A DNA stretch of 64,000 nucleotides from Aaosphaeria pasadenensis (GCA_022813625.1 JAKLMB010000003.1:620001-684000); one strand, 5' to 3'; shown: positions 34,455 through 45,560, counted from the stretch's first letter. The notes: generated by a model from the sequence alone, not told the origin. Numbers and translations are program-made.

Positions 34455-36302
34455 TCAGCATATTACAACTTCTGCTAGCTTCTCATCATGAAAGGCTTCC
34501 CCTTTCATCACCCCTTGAATGTAGCTTTCCCCTACCAATCTGCGATTTCCAGTTTGACTCTTACGAAGTGTCAGTGGGACATTGCCTCCCGTCACAAGGA
34601 CTAACTCATCTCCCGGTTTGGTGAGCAAAGGGCACCAACCAACACGACCCGATCTTGTCACAACAAAGGTATGATGCTCCATAATGAGAGAAATAGCAAG
34701 GAGAAAATCTTCCACTACACCTCCTTCTGCACGTCTCTCTAGATCTTTTGTTTCCTCGTCACTCAAAGGTCTCTGCCGTTTACCAATGTGTCGCAGTTGG
34801 TACGCGGCTACACTTCTCTTAAACCTTTCTGCAAGTTCAGGATCGTCAACAGACTCTGAATCAAGGTAACCTGCAGTAAGTGCATGCAGGAAATCTATTC
34901 TTTCCAGCTTTTGGTTGGACTTGTTCTGCCAGTTACGAAAACGGACTGTATTCCAGAGGGCTTCTAGCCCGTCTAGCATCGGGCTCTCACGAGTTGCGGT
35001 GATAACAAGTACCTTATCCTCTGCGTCGACTGTTACGAGATATGTAAACGCCACCACGTCGATGGGATGTCCCAGAAGTATCATATGATCATTTTCGAAA
35101 TGCAACGTAAGTACTGAATCATTACTCGCTTTGTATCGAGATCGAAGTCCCAAGGCGAATTTTTCGGGGATTGAGTGCCACCTTGGTGTCCAGGAGGCGT
35201 AGCAGTCTTGTATCGTCTGTTCTGAATGGAACACATGAGATAACATCTTCAGGTCACAGTCGTGGAGAATGATGTCCCGTACTACCTGGGCAAACACTCT
35301 TTCTGCTGGCTTCGTGTAGTCTGGTATCGCAATACAACGTCTGTTCGTTCCAGCCAATGTCTCTTCGTATTTCTCAAATGGCTCTGTGTCCCCTGGATAT
35401 GCCTCGTACGCCGAAGGATGGCCGAGAAAAGCGTAGACGTAATCATGAGGCTGGGAACACTGAATCGAACAGGTCAATCGAAGCACTTCTCGGAACGTCA
35501 TATGGGCTATGCCTTCAGGAGTACGAGTGGACAACCAGAAGTCAACAGTTAGGTACTGCGACTCGAGACTGAAGTCGAATCGTTCGAGAATGATCGAAGC
35601 TTTGGTCACGAGCCACCTTACAAAAGGCAGATAGTCCACGAAAGACAATTCTTCCTGGCTACACAGGAAACGCGCATTGTAAGCAAGTCCAAGCTCTTGG
35701 ATAACCCATCCACGTTGGAACCACTGGCGAGTATTGAAAAATGTAGCGAGGTTGTTCCATCTGTCCTCGTCCAATTGCTCCAAATCAGTCTGGGGGAAAT
35801 ACGGAATGTTGGCAAAGCTTCCATATTCCTTGTGTAGATTCCAAGCGTGGTCAGATGTGGTGCGTATCAGGTCGAAGACGTCGGACGCTGGCACACATTC
35901 GTCGTCGAGACCCAGCCAAACAACAACCTGGGCAGCATGCCAGTAAATGCTCGCCATCATAGCAACTTGACTACTCCGCTCCTCAATGTCTTCTTGGTTT
36001 ATGCAAACGGCGTCTACCCAAAGCTTTTTAATGTCATGAGGAAGGCGGAGGTATTGCAGGGCATCTCTCAAGTTTGGGCGAATTGAAACTGTGCCACCAC
36101 GGGGACCGCAAGAAATGTCCAATGTATCCTCAGGAGTTCCCCATGTATATGATAGAGCTTCGAAGGGAGGCGCCTCTAGAAGCGGAACAGAAAGAAGATG
36201 AATGACTAGCGGGTCTTCCAGCTCGCCAGGCATCAGAAAGAGCAGCCGAATGCATTGATCCCCCCTAAGCGGCTGATAATCATAAGGAGGGGCTGTAGAC
36301 AT
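34455..36302 (-). CDS. Heterokaryon incompatibility (HET) domain protein
   Basis: Single-exon gene of 615 aa. The HET domain occupies about residues 45-200 with its hallmark motifs PFEALSYTWG, KKLWVDAVCINQEDIEER and, later, RGWVIQELGLAYNARFLC. HET proteins trigger cell death or growth arrest on fusion with a genetically different partner, and some act in defence. The rest of the protein (about 200-615) is typical of the large HET-only family, with no NACHT, WD40 or ankyrin region. No membrane segment. The gene is intact, with a natural start (MSTAPPYDYQPL) and stop. Neighbours are fast-evolving hypothetical genes, as is usual for HET genes; the partner locus is not visible. Confidence 0.92.
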   Translation of the reverse strand: MSTAPPYDYQPLRGDQCIRLLFLMPGELEDPLVIHLLSVPLLEAPPFEALSYTWGTPEDTLDISCGPRGGTVSIRPNLRDALQYLRLPHDIKKLWVDAVCINQEDIEERSSQVAMMASIYWHAAQVVVWLGLDDECVPASDVFDLIRTTSDHAWNLHKEYGSFANIPYFPQTDLEQLDEDRWNNLATFFNTRQWFQRGWVIQELGLAYNARFLCSQEELSFVDYLPFVRWLVTKASIILERFDFSLESQYLTVDFWLSTRTPEGIAHMTFREVLRLTCSIQCSQPHDYVYAFLGHPSAYEAYPGDTEPFEKYEETLAGTNRRCIAIPDYTKPAERVFAQVVRDIILHDCDLKMLSHVFHSEQTIQDCYASWTPRWHSIPEKFALGLRSRYKASNDSVLTLHFENDHMILLGHPIDVVAFTYLVTVDAEDKVLVITATRESPMLDGLEALWNTVRFRNWQNKSNQKLERIDFLHALTAGYLDSESVDDPELAERFKRSVAAYQLRHIGKRQRPLSDEETKDLERRAEGGVVEDFLLAISLIMEHHTFVVTRSGRVGWCPLLTKPGDELVLVTGGNVPLTLRKSQTGNRRLVGESYIQGVMKGEAFHDEKLAEVVIC

Positions 36303-37007
36303 CGAGGACCAGACTATATTGAGATTTTATCATTGAAATAATACAAGTATCAAAATTTACTCAAAAAAATGACTGATGCGAAGATCAGAACAGCATTTGG
36401 AGACACGAAACGGCCTTGCCGCCGAACTTTGAAGTTGCATCACGTTGTACTATGTAGTGGGGGCAAGCTAGGCGCCGAAATGCAACACCTATCAAACGAG
36501 GCAAATCTAAACGCTGCATAGGCGGCTACATGCTGCAACACTGAGCATCCAGTTGGCTGCTTCGTGTGTTTCCATTGTGATCGGGTTCAGGGAATCGTGC
36601 AGTCTTTACGGGTGGGTCCCGGAACCCAGCCGCCTGAGGACCATTTCTCCGCACGTCCAACATTTGAAGGACCACTGTCATGATCCCCCTACAGAGTTGG
36701 TAGACTCTAACATTTATAAAATCTGCGGGGTTTGCCTTACAATCCTTCTGGTGAACGATAGAGGCGAAAGCAGACCCTTGCTCATCGGCTGGACTTGCCT
36801 CGGATCGAAACTCTCAGGGTCCAACTCTTGCTTAGTCTCTCATACCTCGCCTGGGGTAATACAGCGCCCAGCAAACACCGTCGTAATCATTTCGCCGCCT
36901 AGCCGGGCAGCTTCTAGATGTTTCTTACTATTGCTCAGCTCGCTGTCTTTCCTGTCTTTCCCACCGTTTGAGCGAGCATCCCATATTTATACTCCATCGT
37001 TACAACC
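36303..37007. other. Divergent promoter region
   Basis: Between the HET gene (minus) and the AN1 zinc-finger gene (plus). No further gene seen. Confidence 0.5.
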
Positions 37008-38024
37008 ATGGCTACCGCAGCAACATCTCCCGCAGGCGGCAACGCGCAAAGCTATACCGATATGAAGGGCGACGTAGAATCGATCGGATCGCATTGCCAG
37101 TTGGCATATTGCCATGTCCTGGATTTCCTACCGTTCCGCTGCGAATCTTGTAAAGGGTACGTCGCTTCCATCCCATCTCATAGAGCCTCTATTCTAACGT
37201 ACCTCGTCTCCAGAACATTCTGCCTTGACCACCGATCTGAGATTGCGCACAAGTGTCCCAAAGAAGGAGAGTGGGCAAGGAAACGCGCCGGGCGAGACAT
37301 CGCAGGCACACCGACTCCCGCGAAACCGTCCCTCTACGAGCATGACCAACAATGTTACGACACGTCCTGCAAGACGCTCATAAACACCTCGCGGATGCCC
37401 GCCAACCTTTGCTCAACGTGCAGAAGATCGTATTGTTTGAAACATCGTATGCCGGAGGACCACGATTGCAAGAACGTAAAACCTCCTGGTCTGGCAGGGC
37501 GTCAGAACATCATACAGCAACAAGCCGATCGTGGACTCTCGGCTCTTGCCAAAGTCAAGAAATGGGCGGAGAAGAAGCGACAAGAGGAAGAGGACGCGAG
37601 GAAAAAGAAGAAGAAAGGCTTCAGCATATTCGGGAATCAGACGGCGAAATCGGATGATACCGCCAAATTAAACGAACTAAAAAGGGCTGCTAAAGGTGAT
37701 GCATCAGTGCCGCAAGACAAACGAGTGTACTTGTTGGTGGAGGCATCGGCAGACACCACCAAGGCGAAGTTCCCAACTGGCAAGTTCTACTACAACAAAG
37801 ACTGGACGGTCGGTCGGGTCCTAGACATGGCAGCCAAGGCATTGCAAGTCCAGAATGTGAACAACCGCGGCGGTGGCGAAGAGGACAAGCTGCGCGTGTT
37901 CCACGTTCAAGGCGGACGACTGCTCAAATTCAGCGAAAAGATCGGGGATCCGTGTATTTCAGGAAACATGATCATTCTTCTCCGTGGCGTAGGGTCTGGA
38001 GAACCAGATCTCATAGACTTGTGA
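37008..38024 (+). CDS. AN1 zinc finger and UBL protein (Cuz1/ZFAND1-like)
   Basis: Protein of 319 aa with two AN1 zinc fingers and a ubiquitin-like C-terminus, the layout of Cuz1/ZFAND1, which links Cdc48/p97 and the proteasome under arsenite and protein-misfolding stress. Exons are 37008-37156 and 37214-38024. Finger 1 follows C-x4-C-x9-C-x2-C-x4-C-x2-H-x5-H-x-C from HCQLAYC to AHKC; finger 2 has C-x4-C-x13-C-x2-C from QCYDTSC, ending CLKHRMPEDHDC. A charged, lysine-rich coiled-coil (KKWAEKKRQEEEDARKKKKK) links to the UBL (RVYLLVEAS to DLIDL). The intron (37157-37213) is 57 nt with no in-frame stop, and lies between the fourth and fifth zinc ligands of finger 1; retaining it would spoil the finger. 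Confidence 0.88.
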   Translation: MATAATSPAGGNAQSYTDMKGDVESIGSHCQLAYCHVLDFLPFRCESCKGYVASIPSHRASILTYLVSRTFCLDHRSEIAHKCPKEGEWARKRAGRDIAGTPTPAKPSLYEHDQQCYDTSCKTLINTSRMPANLCSTCRRSYCLKHRMPEDHDCKNVKPPGLAGRQNIIQQQADRGLSALAKVKKWAEKKRQEEEDARKKKKKGFSIFGNQTAKSDDTAKLNELKRAAKGDASVPQDKRVYLLVEASADTTKAKFPTGKFYYNKDWTVGRVLDMAAKALQVQNVNNRGGGEEDKLRVFHVQGGRLLKFSEKIGDPCISGNMIILLRGVGSGEPDLIDL

Positions 38025-38871
38025 GAGTAGATAGCACATTTGGCTTTCGTTTGATAGGAGTTCGACTGGATATTGCATGTAGCGGCGTTTAGCATAGCGT
38101 GCGCATAGTTGGTAGAGTTGGGCCTCAGTTAGATACCCACAACGACTCGCATTGAACGAAACATAACGAATAGTATAAACAGTTTGATTTAAACGTGCGC
38201 AATGGGGTATATATGTTAACTAAGTGAACAGATGTCATAAGCGCTTTGTTCCATTGGGTATACAGCAGTGTCCGTGCTCCTTCTTTGTTCGATTGATATC
38301 TTGAACTCTCGCCGCACCTCACTCTCTTTCATCCAACCAATAACCTCCCTCGTCATCCTATCTATCAAGACTCCTTGTAGGCTATGCCGCTTGTCGTGCC
38401 GCAAGATCTTTGGTAGCACCGACCGCATCCTTCTGTATGTACACGAGCCCGTCGTCGGCAGGATGTATTTATTACCTGCGCTATCGTGGCACTCTGGTGT
38501 CGAACCTCGTTCTGACGATAGCGTCTTCGATATGAAACCATCTCTTCACGTTTGAGATTATGGTGGATGTTGTTTTGGTCCATCCCGGGTATTACCATTA
38601 CGATTGGTGTTGATATCAGATATGGTTTCCATGTTTCTCCAGTTGCCTCGTGGCATGTTGAGTGTCGAAATGGGTATCATGAATAAAGGCGACGCCACGG
38701 TAGGAGATTCGATCTGATGTTCCTTTCCCCTCCAGGAGGTAAATTATCATCCATGTCGGATCATGTTTTGCAGTGTTGTTTGGCGCCTTGGTCCTGGTTC
38801 CTCCTCCTATTCTTTCATCTTCGGATTCCACGGAACACCTTCTCATTCCCCATCGATGTTTCTCCTTCTCT
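38025..38871. other. No supported gene
   Basis: Between the converging Cuz1-like and secreted-protein genes. On the minus strand two protein-like short frames (38598-38365 and 38428-38216) could be exons of one small gene, but I found no splice pair that keeps frame. Confidence 0.4.
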
Positions 38872-39392
38872 TCAGTCGTCGTAGTCGTCATTCTCGATGA
38901 TGCATTTCAGGGCATGGATCTTGGTTTCCCATCTCACACTTCGGAGGTTGTTGACGCCGGCGGCAAAGACCAGCATGTCTTCTTCGTTGCCAGTACAGTC
39001 ATAGTTGCTACCACCAGTCAGCAAGAATACACGGGAAGTATGGGTAGCAGTATCGTGACGTACTCGTAGAACATGCAGTACCAGTCATCGGTTCGCTTCA
39101 TCACTGTGGGAATATCATGCGCGCCTATTAGTATCGACTGCACGCTTCCATCGATGCTGCCCCTTGGTTAGCGGATGGCACTATAAAATCGACGGATCCC
39201 AGCAGCATACAGATTGTTGTCCAGATCGATACATTGGTTTTTGTACGCGTCGATGGCGACCTCGCCCCAGAAAGCAGGAGACGCAAATAAGAAGACTTTT
39301 ATCCGATCCTTGCTGATGCCAGGGTCCGCAGCGGTGGGATTGTATATGGCGAAGAGGCTCAAAGCCATCAAAAGCGACGACGCGAAGAACAT
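38872..39392 (-). CDS. Small secreted four-cysteine protein
   Basis: Predicted secreted protein of 135 aa. Proposed exons are 39392-39182, 39124-39064 and 39007-38872. The second intron is well supported (donor GTACGT, acceptor GGTAG). The first intron is less certain: its donor (GTGCCA) is weak, and a donor at GTCGAT is an alternative that would drop a few residues. A signal peptide covers about residues 1-22. The mature protein has four cysteines: NQCIDL, DDWYC, NYDC and ALKC. The pattern of a C-x-DL, a C-x-FY-x5-C-x-G and a final lysine-cysteine resembles small fungal secreted, beta-rich proteins, some crystallin-like. It is an effector candidate by size and secretion only. Confidence 0.6.
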
Positions 39393-40496
39393 GGTTAGGG
39401 AAGCGACATGCTATGGCGAGGATGTCGGCGATGGGTGGTGGGATGAGGTCGGCCCTGAAGGATGGAAATGGGACAGGACGAGACGAGACGAGGTTCGTTC
39501 GTTCCCGGGTTTTGAGGGATGTTGGTTTTGGCCGAGGGGGCTGAGAGTGGATACACAATGACGCACTGTGATTCGATCAGACTGGGGGAGTCCACACAGC
39601 CCCCATTAAACCGTCGACCCGCTAGGCCAGCATGGCAATGGCGGATGGGGATGGTCAAGTGGTTAACATCACTAGATCTTTTACGGCAGTTGGGTCTGTT
39701 CTTGGGGTGATGATTAGACATCATCATCATCATTCATTTCATTTTTGTTCTCTATGGTGCTGCTCCGTATTTATGGGAGCATAGGTAGATGAATATGCAG
39801 CGGTATGCGCTCGCTCCCAACCCTCCTCCTATCCCAATAGGCCCAGCAAACATTGCATAGGGTGTTTGGTTCCAAGGACCGTTTCTTCCTTCATCAATTA
39901 ATACCATGACATCGTTGGATATTCTTGGCTTCATCCAATCTCTCGGTCCTCCTTCGCACAAGCATGAAATTAGCAAGGTGCGATTATATATCCGTGAAGG
40001 CCCGCTGACCAGGCCCTGTCGCAGCACCAACCAATCCAGCCTGTACGGAGTACCTCGACCAAAGAGATCGTCTGTATCTCTTCCTGTTTGCATTGCGGTT
40101 TTCTCCTAAAGGCCCGGATTGCTTCCAGTCATAAAATATGCCATAGGAGCCGCCATCTTCTATGCAAGTGGCCCAGGCAAGTTCGGTCTACTCCTATCTT
40201 TTGAAGCAAGACTGTCGAGGGACACTGCTTAGCGAAGCTTTGCACAATACGATGCCGGGTGCTTCCAGTTCTCTGAGCTTTTCGTCCGCAAGTCGCTTTT
40301 TCTTCGGCGCACTCTTCGTGCACAGTTGTGTGGCTCGTATATCTGTTCGGCGTAGTTGCATTCCACGCTTCCTCGTGGGAGCATGACTGCTAGGCTTCCG
40401 CGCTGCCCTGTATCTATTCATATCTTTCAAGGGATACATCTCGACAATAGGCACATTCTTCGACCCATCATCAACTGACTTCCCAGGTTCGTCTCA
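39393..40496. other. Unresolved open frames
   Basis: Minus-strand frames at 40490-40194 (in frame with the membrane protein beyond its tandem stops) and 40093-39752 are protein-like but unrecognised. A CAT trinucleotide run lies at 39719-39733. Confidence 0.4.
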
Positions 40497-41000
40497 TCAT
40501 AGCCGTGCAGACCAATACACAGCCAGTTCTCGACCTTCGGGCCATGGGTTGTCTGCCGGACTGACGACAATCTCCAGCGTAGAGCTATCGTCGCTTCTAT
40601 ACCGTTCGAGCGGCGGGAATGTCATGTCGGCTTCCAACTCCTGCAGCGGTGGCGCGTCCTGTGGTAGCTCGCATAGCGTCACTTCCGTTCCCTCGGCCTC
40701 AAAAACCTTCTTATCTGTCGAGTGCAATTCGGACGTTGATTGAGCCTTCTCGGGATCCTTCTCTTTTTTCTTCTTCTTCTCTTTACTCTTCATGCCCCAG
40801 AATCGTTGACTCCGCCTCTTCATAGTAAGATGGACTGCGATGAAGAAGATGACCATGAAGATGATAACCAAGGCAAAGATGAGCATGATCTCGCCAGTCT
40901 TCGCGAGTGTCGGACCCGAATCTCCTGGAACATTTTGTGTCGACGAGGGAGGGGCCGACGACCCTGTGCTTGTCGGCGGTCTGGTGTCCTCGTTGACCAT
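40497..41000 (-). CDS. Single-pass membrane protein, hypothetical
   Basis: Predicted 167 aa protein with a short Ser/Thr/Pro-rich N-terminus (TRPPTSTGSSAPPSSTQNV), one membrane helix at about 37-60 (IMLIFALVIIFMVIFFIAV), and a basic juxtamembrane stretch (KSKEKKKKKEKDPEKAQ) that would place the C-terminus in the cytosol. The tail is acidic and serine-rich (DMTFPPLERYRSDDSS). No signal peptide, so a signal anchor is likely. It ends in two adjacent TGA codons; the same frame then stays open for about 98 codons. Function unknown. Confidence 0.6.
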   Translation of the reverse strand: MVNEDTRPPTSTGSSAPPSSTQNVPGDSGPTLAKTGEIMLIFALVIIFMVIFFIAVHLTMKRRSQRFWGMKSKEKKKKKEKDPEKAQSTSELHSTDKKVFEAEGTEVTLCELPQDAPPLQELEADMTFPPLERYRSDDSSTLEIVVSPADNPWPEGRELAVYWSARL

Positions 41001-43675
41001 TTTCGATCCAGGGCCGGTGCGCGAAGATTTTCAGAAGAGCAGAGGTTCCAGTACCTGCTTGTCGAGGTTCACCGGGCTTATCGGGCGTTATCCGTCCCTC
41101 GAAGAAAGATCATGGGCTTGTTCGTTTCTTGTGCCTTTCGATCGGTGGCGTTTAGTTGTGGAACGAATGGAACTGAGAAGTGGTGGGAGAGGGAAGCCCA
41201 ACTGGAAAGCTGGCTGGGCATAGAGGGGACTTAGTTAACGATGCGGGTTGGTCTTCTACTGCCTCCCCAGGCCCTCATTTCTGCCGGGGGTTACATACCA
41301 ACGCCGACCTGATTTATTATCAAGCTGAGCATACGATACATTCGCCAGGTGTTGCGACTGGAGGCGTCGGTGCTAACGCGTGATAGGCAGGTAACCCCTG
41401 TGCGGATAATCTCTATCCAATCCTTCGGGATCGTTTGGGGGTGGGGGAGCTGTGGTTTGGCCAACATGCTGCTTCCTGGGAGTTAATTACGACCACGGGG
41501 CAAACAAGCATCTTTCAGAAAGGAAACTCGGTATTCCTGAAAAGGGACGCAAGGAAACATCTATTCACCATTTCGTTGCTTCAAGTGGGGAACTGGTAAC
41601 TCTCGGAACCACCATGGAAAGGGATAGACAGACATACCAAAGACTCAAAACACAAAGACACCGACGAGATACAACACATCCAACACCCTCTCACAGACAG
41701 TAAGTCCAGAACCCGGATCCTTGAAGTAAAATCACGTATTCATGCACTCCCAAGACGGAGAGCTGCAGTCGTACCTCTTTGGTCGCCCAGCCTCCTTAAT
41801 CAAGAGCCCCCCTCCTCTCTTCTCTTGTCTCTCCCTCCTTCGCAATGCTTCCCTTTTTCCCTCGAACGCCTCCCGAGGCTCAAGGGCTACTCAACTTCCC
41901 GATCCATGAGTTGGGCGCCGCATTGCGATTACACCACAGATCTTTATTTGCACGACATGGGGATCAGATGGCGAGACCTCTCAAGCCACCGGCCGGTAAC
42001 AGAGCCTGGCATCCGGATCATCGCCATCATCCGGCCTTTGGTCCGTTTGGTCCGCGTGCCTTGGAAATCCTTAAGACTCGTAGGCTCGTAGCCCTGACCA
42101 TGTGTTGGAAGCATGAGAGCTGTCAGCGCGCACAACAAGGTCAGATAGGTATTTTATCAAGTAGACTCCAGGATGCTGATCGCTTTTTGGGGTCGTTCCT
42201 CCGTCCTCGTCATCTTGATATGCGAGAGGAATCCACCTATAATCTTGCCTCTCTCGTATCAGCACACTAGCATTCACTCCATCCCTTCCCTTCCCTATCT
42301 CGTGGATCCCTATCTCCAAAGATCACGCGCCGGAAACACCCATTCAAGGTCAAAGCATCTCTTAAACCCCCATCATCACGCGTAACTTGTAGATCTCACC
42401 CGCGTACACACAACTGCACACTACTACCGAACACAAACCCGCTCGCCTGCCTGCCTGCCTACCCCCGCAGCAACCAAAGTGTGGTACGCAAGCACGCAAG
42501 GTACTGAGCCCATTTCCCCGTCGCCGCAGTGTAACCATGATTTCCCAAACCGGAAGGCTGAATGTTCCTCACCTTCCTGCCCTCCCCTTCCCCCCTTGCC
42601 AGCTAGGTTGGTCGGTCGGTCTTTGCTACCCGGCAGATCTAGGTACAGCACTGCACTACATCGTACTTTGGAGATGATGTTTCAAAAGACGAGGGATGAA
42701 GTTGTGAGATTGAGGTAAAGTGAATTGCGGGTATTTAGTTGCTAGGGTGAGTGTTTGTTTGTATGGTTCTTGTGCTTTTTATAGGTAGCATGTGGGGCCC
42801 TTCTACATGGGCAGGTGGTCGGATTGTAAAGCATGAATACTGTAATATGCATTTAAGGCTTTGGAAGTTTGAGTGAAATGTCGAAGGGAATGGTGTTAGC
42901 CGTCTCGCAATAGTAAGTCGGGACAATGCGAAGAAGAATTAAAGTTCACTAGATGATGACCATGAGTTCGAGGTTCGTTGAAAAGCGATTTCAACAATTC
43001 CTGATTGTTCCCGAGAGGGCGATGTACGCGTGAGCTTTCTACAGTTGTCCGAATCTAAAGCGATAAACACGCTCATAAGCTTGATCGGTAGCGCTCGCAA
43101 TCATTTTCTGGAGGTCTCTTAGTTGGAGAATGATTCCTTTGATAAGTTTCAAGTGATTCGAACAAGTGTGTGGATGTTTCTTATTTTATTTCATTTTTGA
43201 TTGATGTTGATGTTTGAACGTACGGACTGGGAAACATCACTTAAAGCCCTACCAAGTAATGTTTCATGTCCATGACTTTACACTTGAATATTAACCATAT
43301 TTTCTTTCTAGTGCTCAGACGGAAACACCACAAATACTCCGTAGAGAAACGAGCAGCGGCACATGAATCTCTTTGTATAGTCCAGAATCGAAGCACTACA
43401 TGTTCATTCACCTATCAGACGGCACTTTGCAAGCATGATTCTATGGGCAGACTTTGCAGACGAACCAATGTCAAACCATCACTATCAACGGCTTTGGAGA
43501 ATGACGTAAGAAGTGAGCTTTTAATATATACAGCTGCTAAAGAGGAGGAGTGGTCATTAGGTATGTGAAGATATACATGTTTGAACGGTGGTAATATGAT
43601 AGTTCCGCGTTAGGACCAGAAGACTGAACCTGCGTCTTCGTTCCATCATCTTCAATTCTTCATCGACCTAGGATT
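41001..43675. other. Gene-poor 2.7 kb
   Basis: The largest region without a supported gene. A plus-strand frame at 41845-42270 starts with an ATG in good context but has no recognisable family. A CCTG microsatellite lies at 42446-42460. The region between about 41250 and 43650 shows no clear splice pattern. Confidence 0.4.
42446..42460. repeat. CCTG tandem repeat
   Basis: About four 4-bp units, non-coding. Confidence 0.8.
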
Positions 43676-44746
43676 CTATAATTCCTTACTTGGAACATGC
43701 GATTCTTTGGATCTCAATTCCTTGTTTCCGGTCACTGGCCTTCCTGCCACAGCTTCAGGCCCACCAATCGCCTTGAATGCATTATGGAAAACCCATTCAG
43801 TCGCGTGCTCAACCGGCTCATCAAATATGTATGGGAGGAACGGAACTGCTGCAAGACCGAGCTGGATATTCTGTTAGCGTTGAACCTGACTACTCCTGTG
43901 TGAGACTTACTCCAATAGGACCCCACGTCCTCACTCTTTGGTTCTTCAGATCCTTCATCGCTTTTCCAGAGTACCTTACAATGCTATGGATCAAGAAAGC
44001 GGGCAAACCCATACTAGCAATTGACTGGAACACAGCTCGCTGCGCCATGACTGCCCTGTAGTCCTCAATTGCCGGGACGTGACCGGGAAGTATGAGTGCG
44101 CCTCCTGTCGATTGATTGCCTTCGCCCTGCTTGATACCCAAATTCTTGCCCATGTTCTTCACGGCTGCCGCGATACCATTGCTCTTGTCTTCGGTGGCGG
44201 TGCTGTTCTGGTCCTCCTCGGCGTACAGCTCTGGATGGAGGACTCGTTGATTCCTTATGTATGCCTTGTAACCTTCGTTTGCGACATCTCCAGCCAGATA
44301 GACCCATGATACTCCGTAGGCTCCACGTACGAGCCAAGGATGCGCGACAGGTCGGAACGATTCGCCAATGTCGGAGGTATATGCTACATAGCGATGGGCG
44401 CTGAGCATAATCGTTCGGATTCGGGAAGCGTACGCCGCATATCGAAAGTTGGTATCGGTGGAGTCCTCCGATCTATTCACTTTTGGTTAACGTGGGCTAC
44501 TGCATATGTAGGGATCGCATGGCACTGCATGGATTCTATGGCCGTGAAAGCTTGCAATAGTGAAGAATGCAGCACGTACTTTCCCTCGTAGAAGATATCC
44601 CATAGCTTCTCTTCATTGTCGAGTGTATCCTGCAAGCTCTTGGGGAGCTTCTTCCGAGGTGGTGGCGTTGAGAAGTCGGGTCGTGTGCCCTCCCGCTCGC
44701 GGGGAATGTCCTCGAAGTCGTCTTTCTTATCGTTCCCGTTCGACAT
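43676..44746 (-). CDS. Mitochondrial fission process protein 1 (MTP18-like)
   Basis: Inner mitochondrial membrane protein of the MTP18/MTFP1 family, 304 aa, linked to mitochondrial fission. Exons are 44746-44580, 44472-43911 and 43861-43676. Hallmarks are SEDSTDTNFRYAAYASRIRT, VYLAGDVANEGYKAY, HSIVRYSGKAMKDLKNQ and, in the last exon, AVPFLPYIFDEPVEHATEWV. The N-terminal ~55 residues are charged and proline-rich. The last exon is essential: without it the DEPVE motif is missing. A 107-nt intron separates the first two exons. The gene is head-to-head with the ATP synthase subunit k gene. Confidence 0.9.
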
Positions 44747-45071
44747 ATTGTCTAGAGTTTGCGATTGACTCGCTATTGAGCAAAGGAAAAAGTAACCTAA
44801 GGCTTTGTCGCGGATCAACGAAGGTTACCGAGCAATCGAATACGAAAGAGTTGAAGCCTGGACCAAGGTCCCTCGAGCTTCCGGATTTCCCAACGTCATT
44901 CACAAGCCACACGTGTGGCTGAACTCGTTTGTCATCGCTTAGTCAGGATCATCGCTCTGCGCCGAAAGCTTCTCCGAACTGCCTCACATTCAACGACTCC
45001 ACCCCCAATTGCCATCCATTGCCGCCTTACCTGCCCCTCTACGGCCTTTCAAACACACAAACACCGCAAAG
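44747..45071. promoter_or_regulatory. Bidirectional promoter of two mitochondrial genes
   Basis: This 325-bp stretch separates the starts of the MTP18-like gene (minus) and the subunit k gene (plus). Both products go to the inner mitochondrial membrane, so shared control is plausible. No TATA box is obvious. Confidence 0.5.
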
Positions 45072-45560
45072 ATGGTTGCTATGTACACAATTGCTGGCCG
45101 CCAGGTCGGATCGCACGTCGTACGTCTCCCCTGCCACCACGACCCTCCCTACCCGAAAAAAGTTGCTCCGCCGAGCTCTACAGCACCTGGATAGCTTCGA
45201 AGGGCATTGTCGACTGCTTGGACGAGATATTCTGGTACCTGAGGGGATGGAGGTTTTCATATGAAGGCTCCTTCCGATGAATTCGTGCTGACAATTTGTG
45301 TTTCCGGAATAGCTCGCGATTGCCACTCTCACCACCACTTTCGCCGGCGCATTCCTCGCAACCCGCGGTGGCAGCAAGCCCGAGCAGCAGGGACCCCCAA
45401 TCAACGCTAAGAGCAAGGAGGAGGAGAGCTTCGTGAAGTAGGATTTTTCCCATTCGCAATGATAACCATTGCGAGCGATGTGCAATGGGAGGACCCAGAG
45501 CAAGCGGCTAACCGCAGATATAGGAGCTTCGTGAACAAGGTCGAGGGCGAGAAGAAGTAA
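45072..45560 (+). CDS. Mitochondrial F1F0 ATP synthase subunit k (Atp19-like)
   Basis: Very small inner-membrane protein of 69 aa, associated with the ATP synthase dimer. Exons are 45072-45119, 45313-45437 and 45524-45560. The start MVAMYTIAGRQVGSHV is characteristic of fungal subunit k. The second exon gives the membrane helix (LAIATLTTTFAGAFLATRGG) and the PPINAKSKEEESF segment; the third adds a short charged end. The first intron (193 nt) is long for this window. Too small for most gene finders, so it may be missing from automated annotation. Confidence 0.85.
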
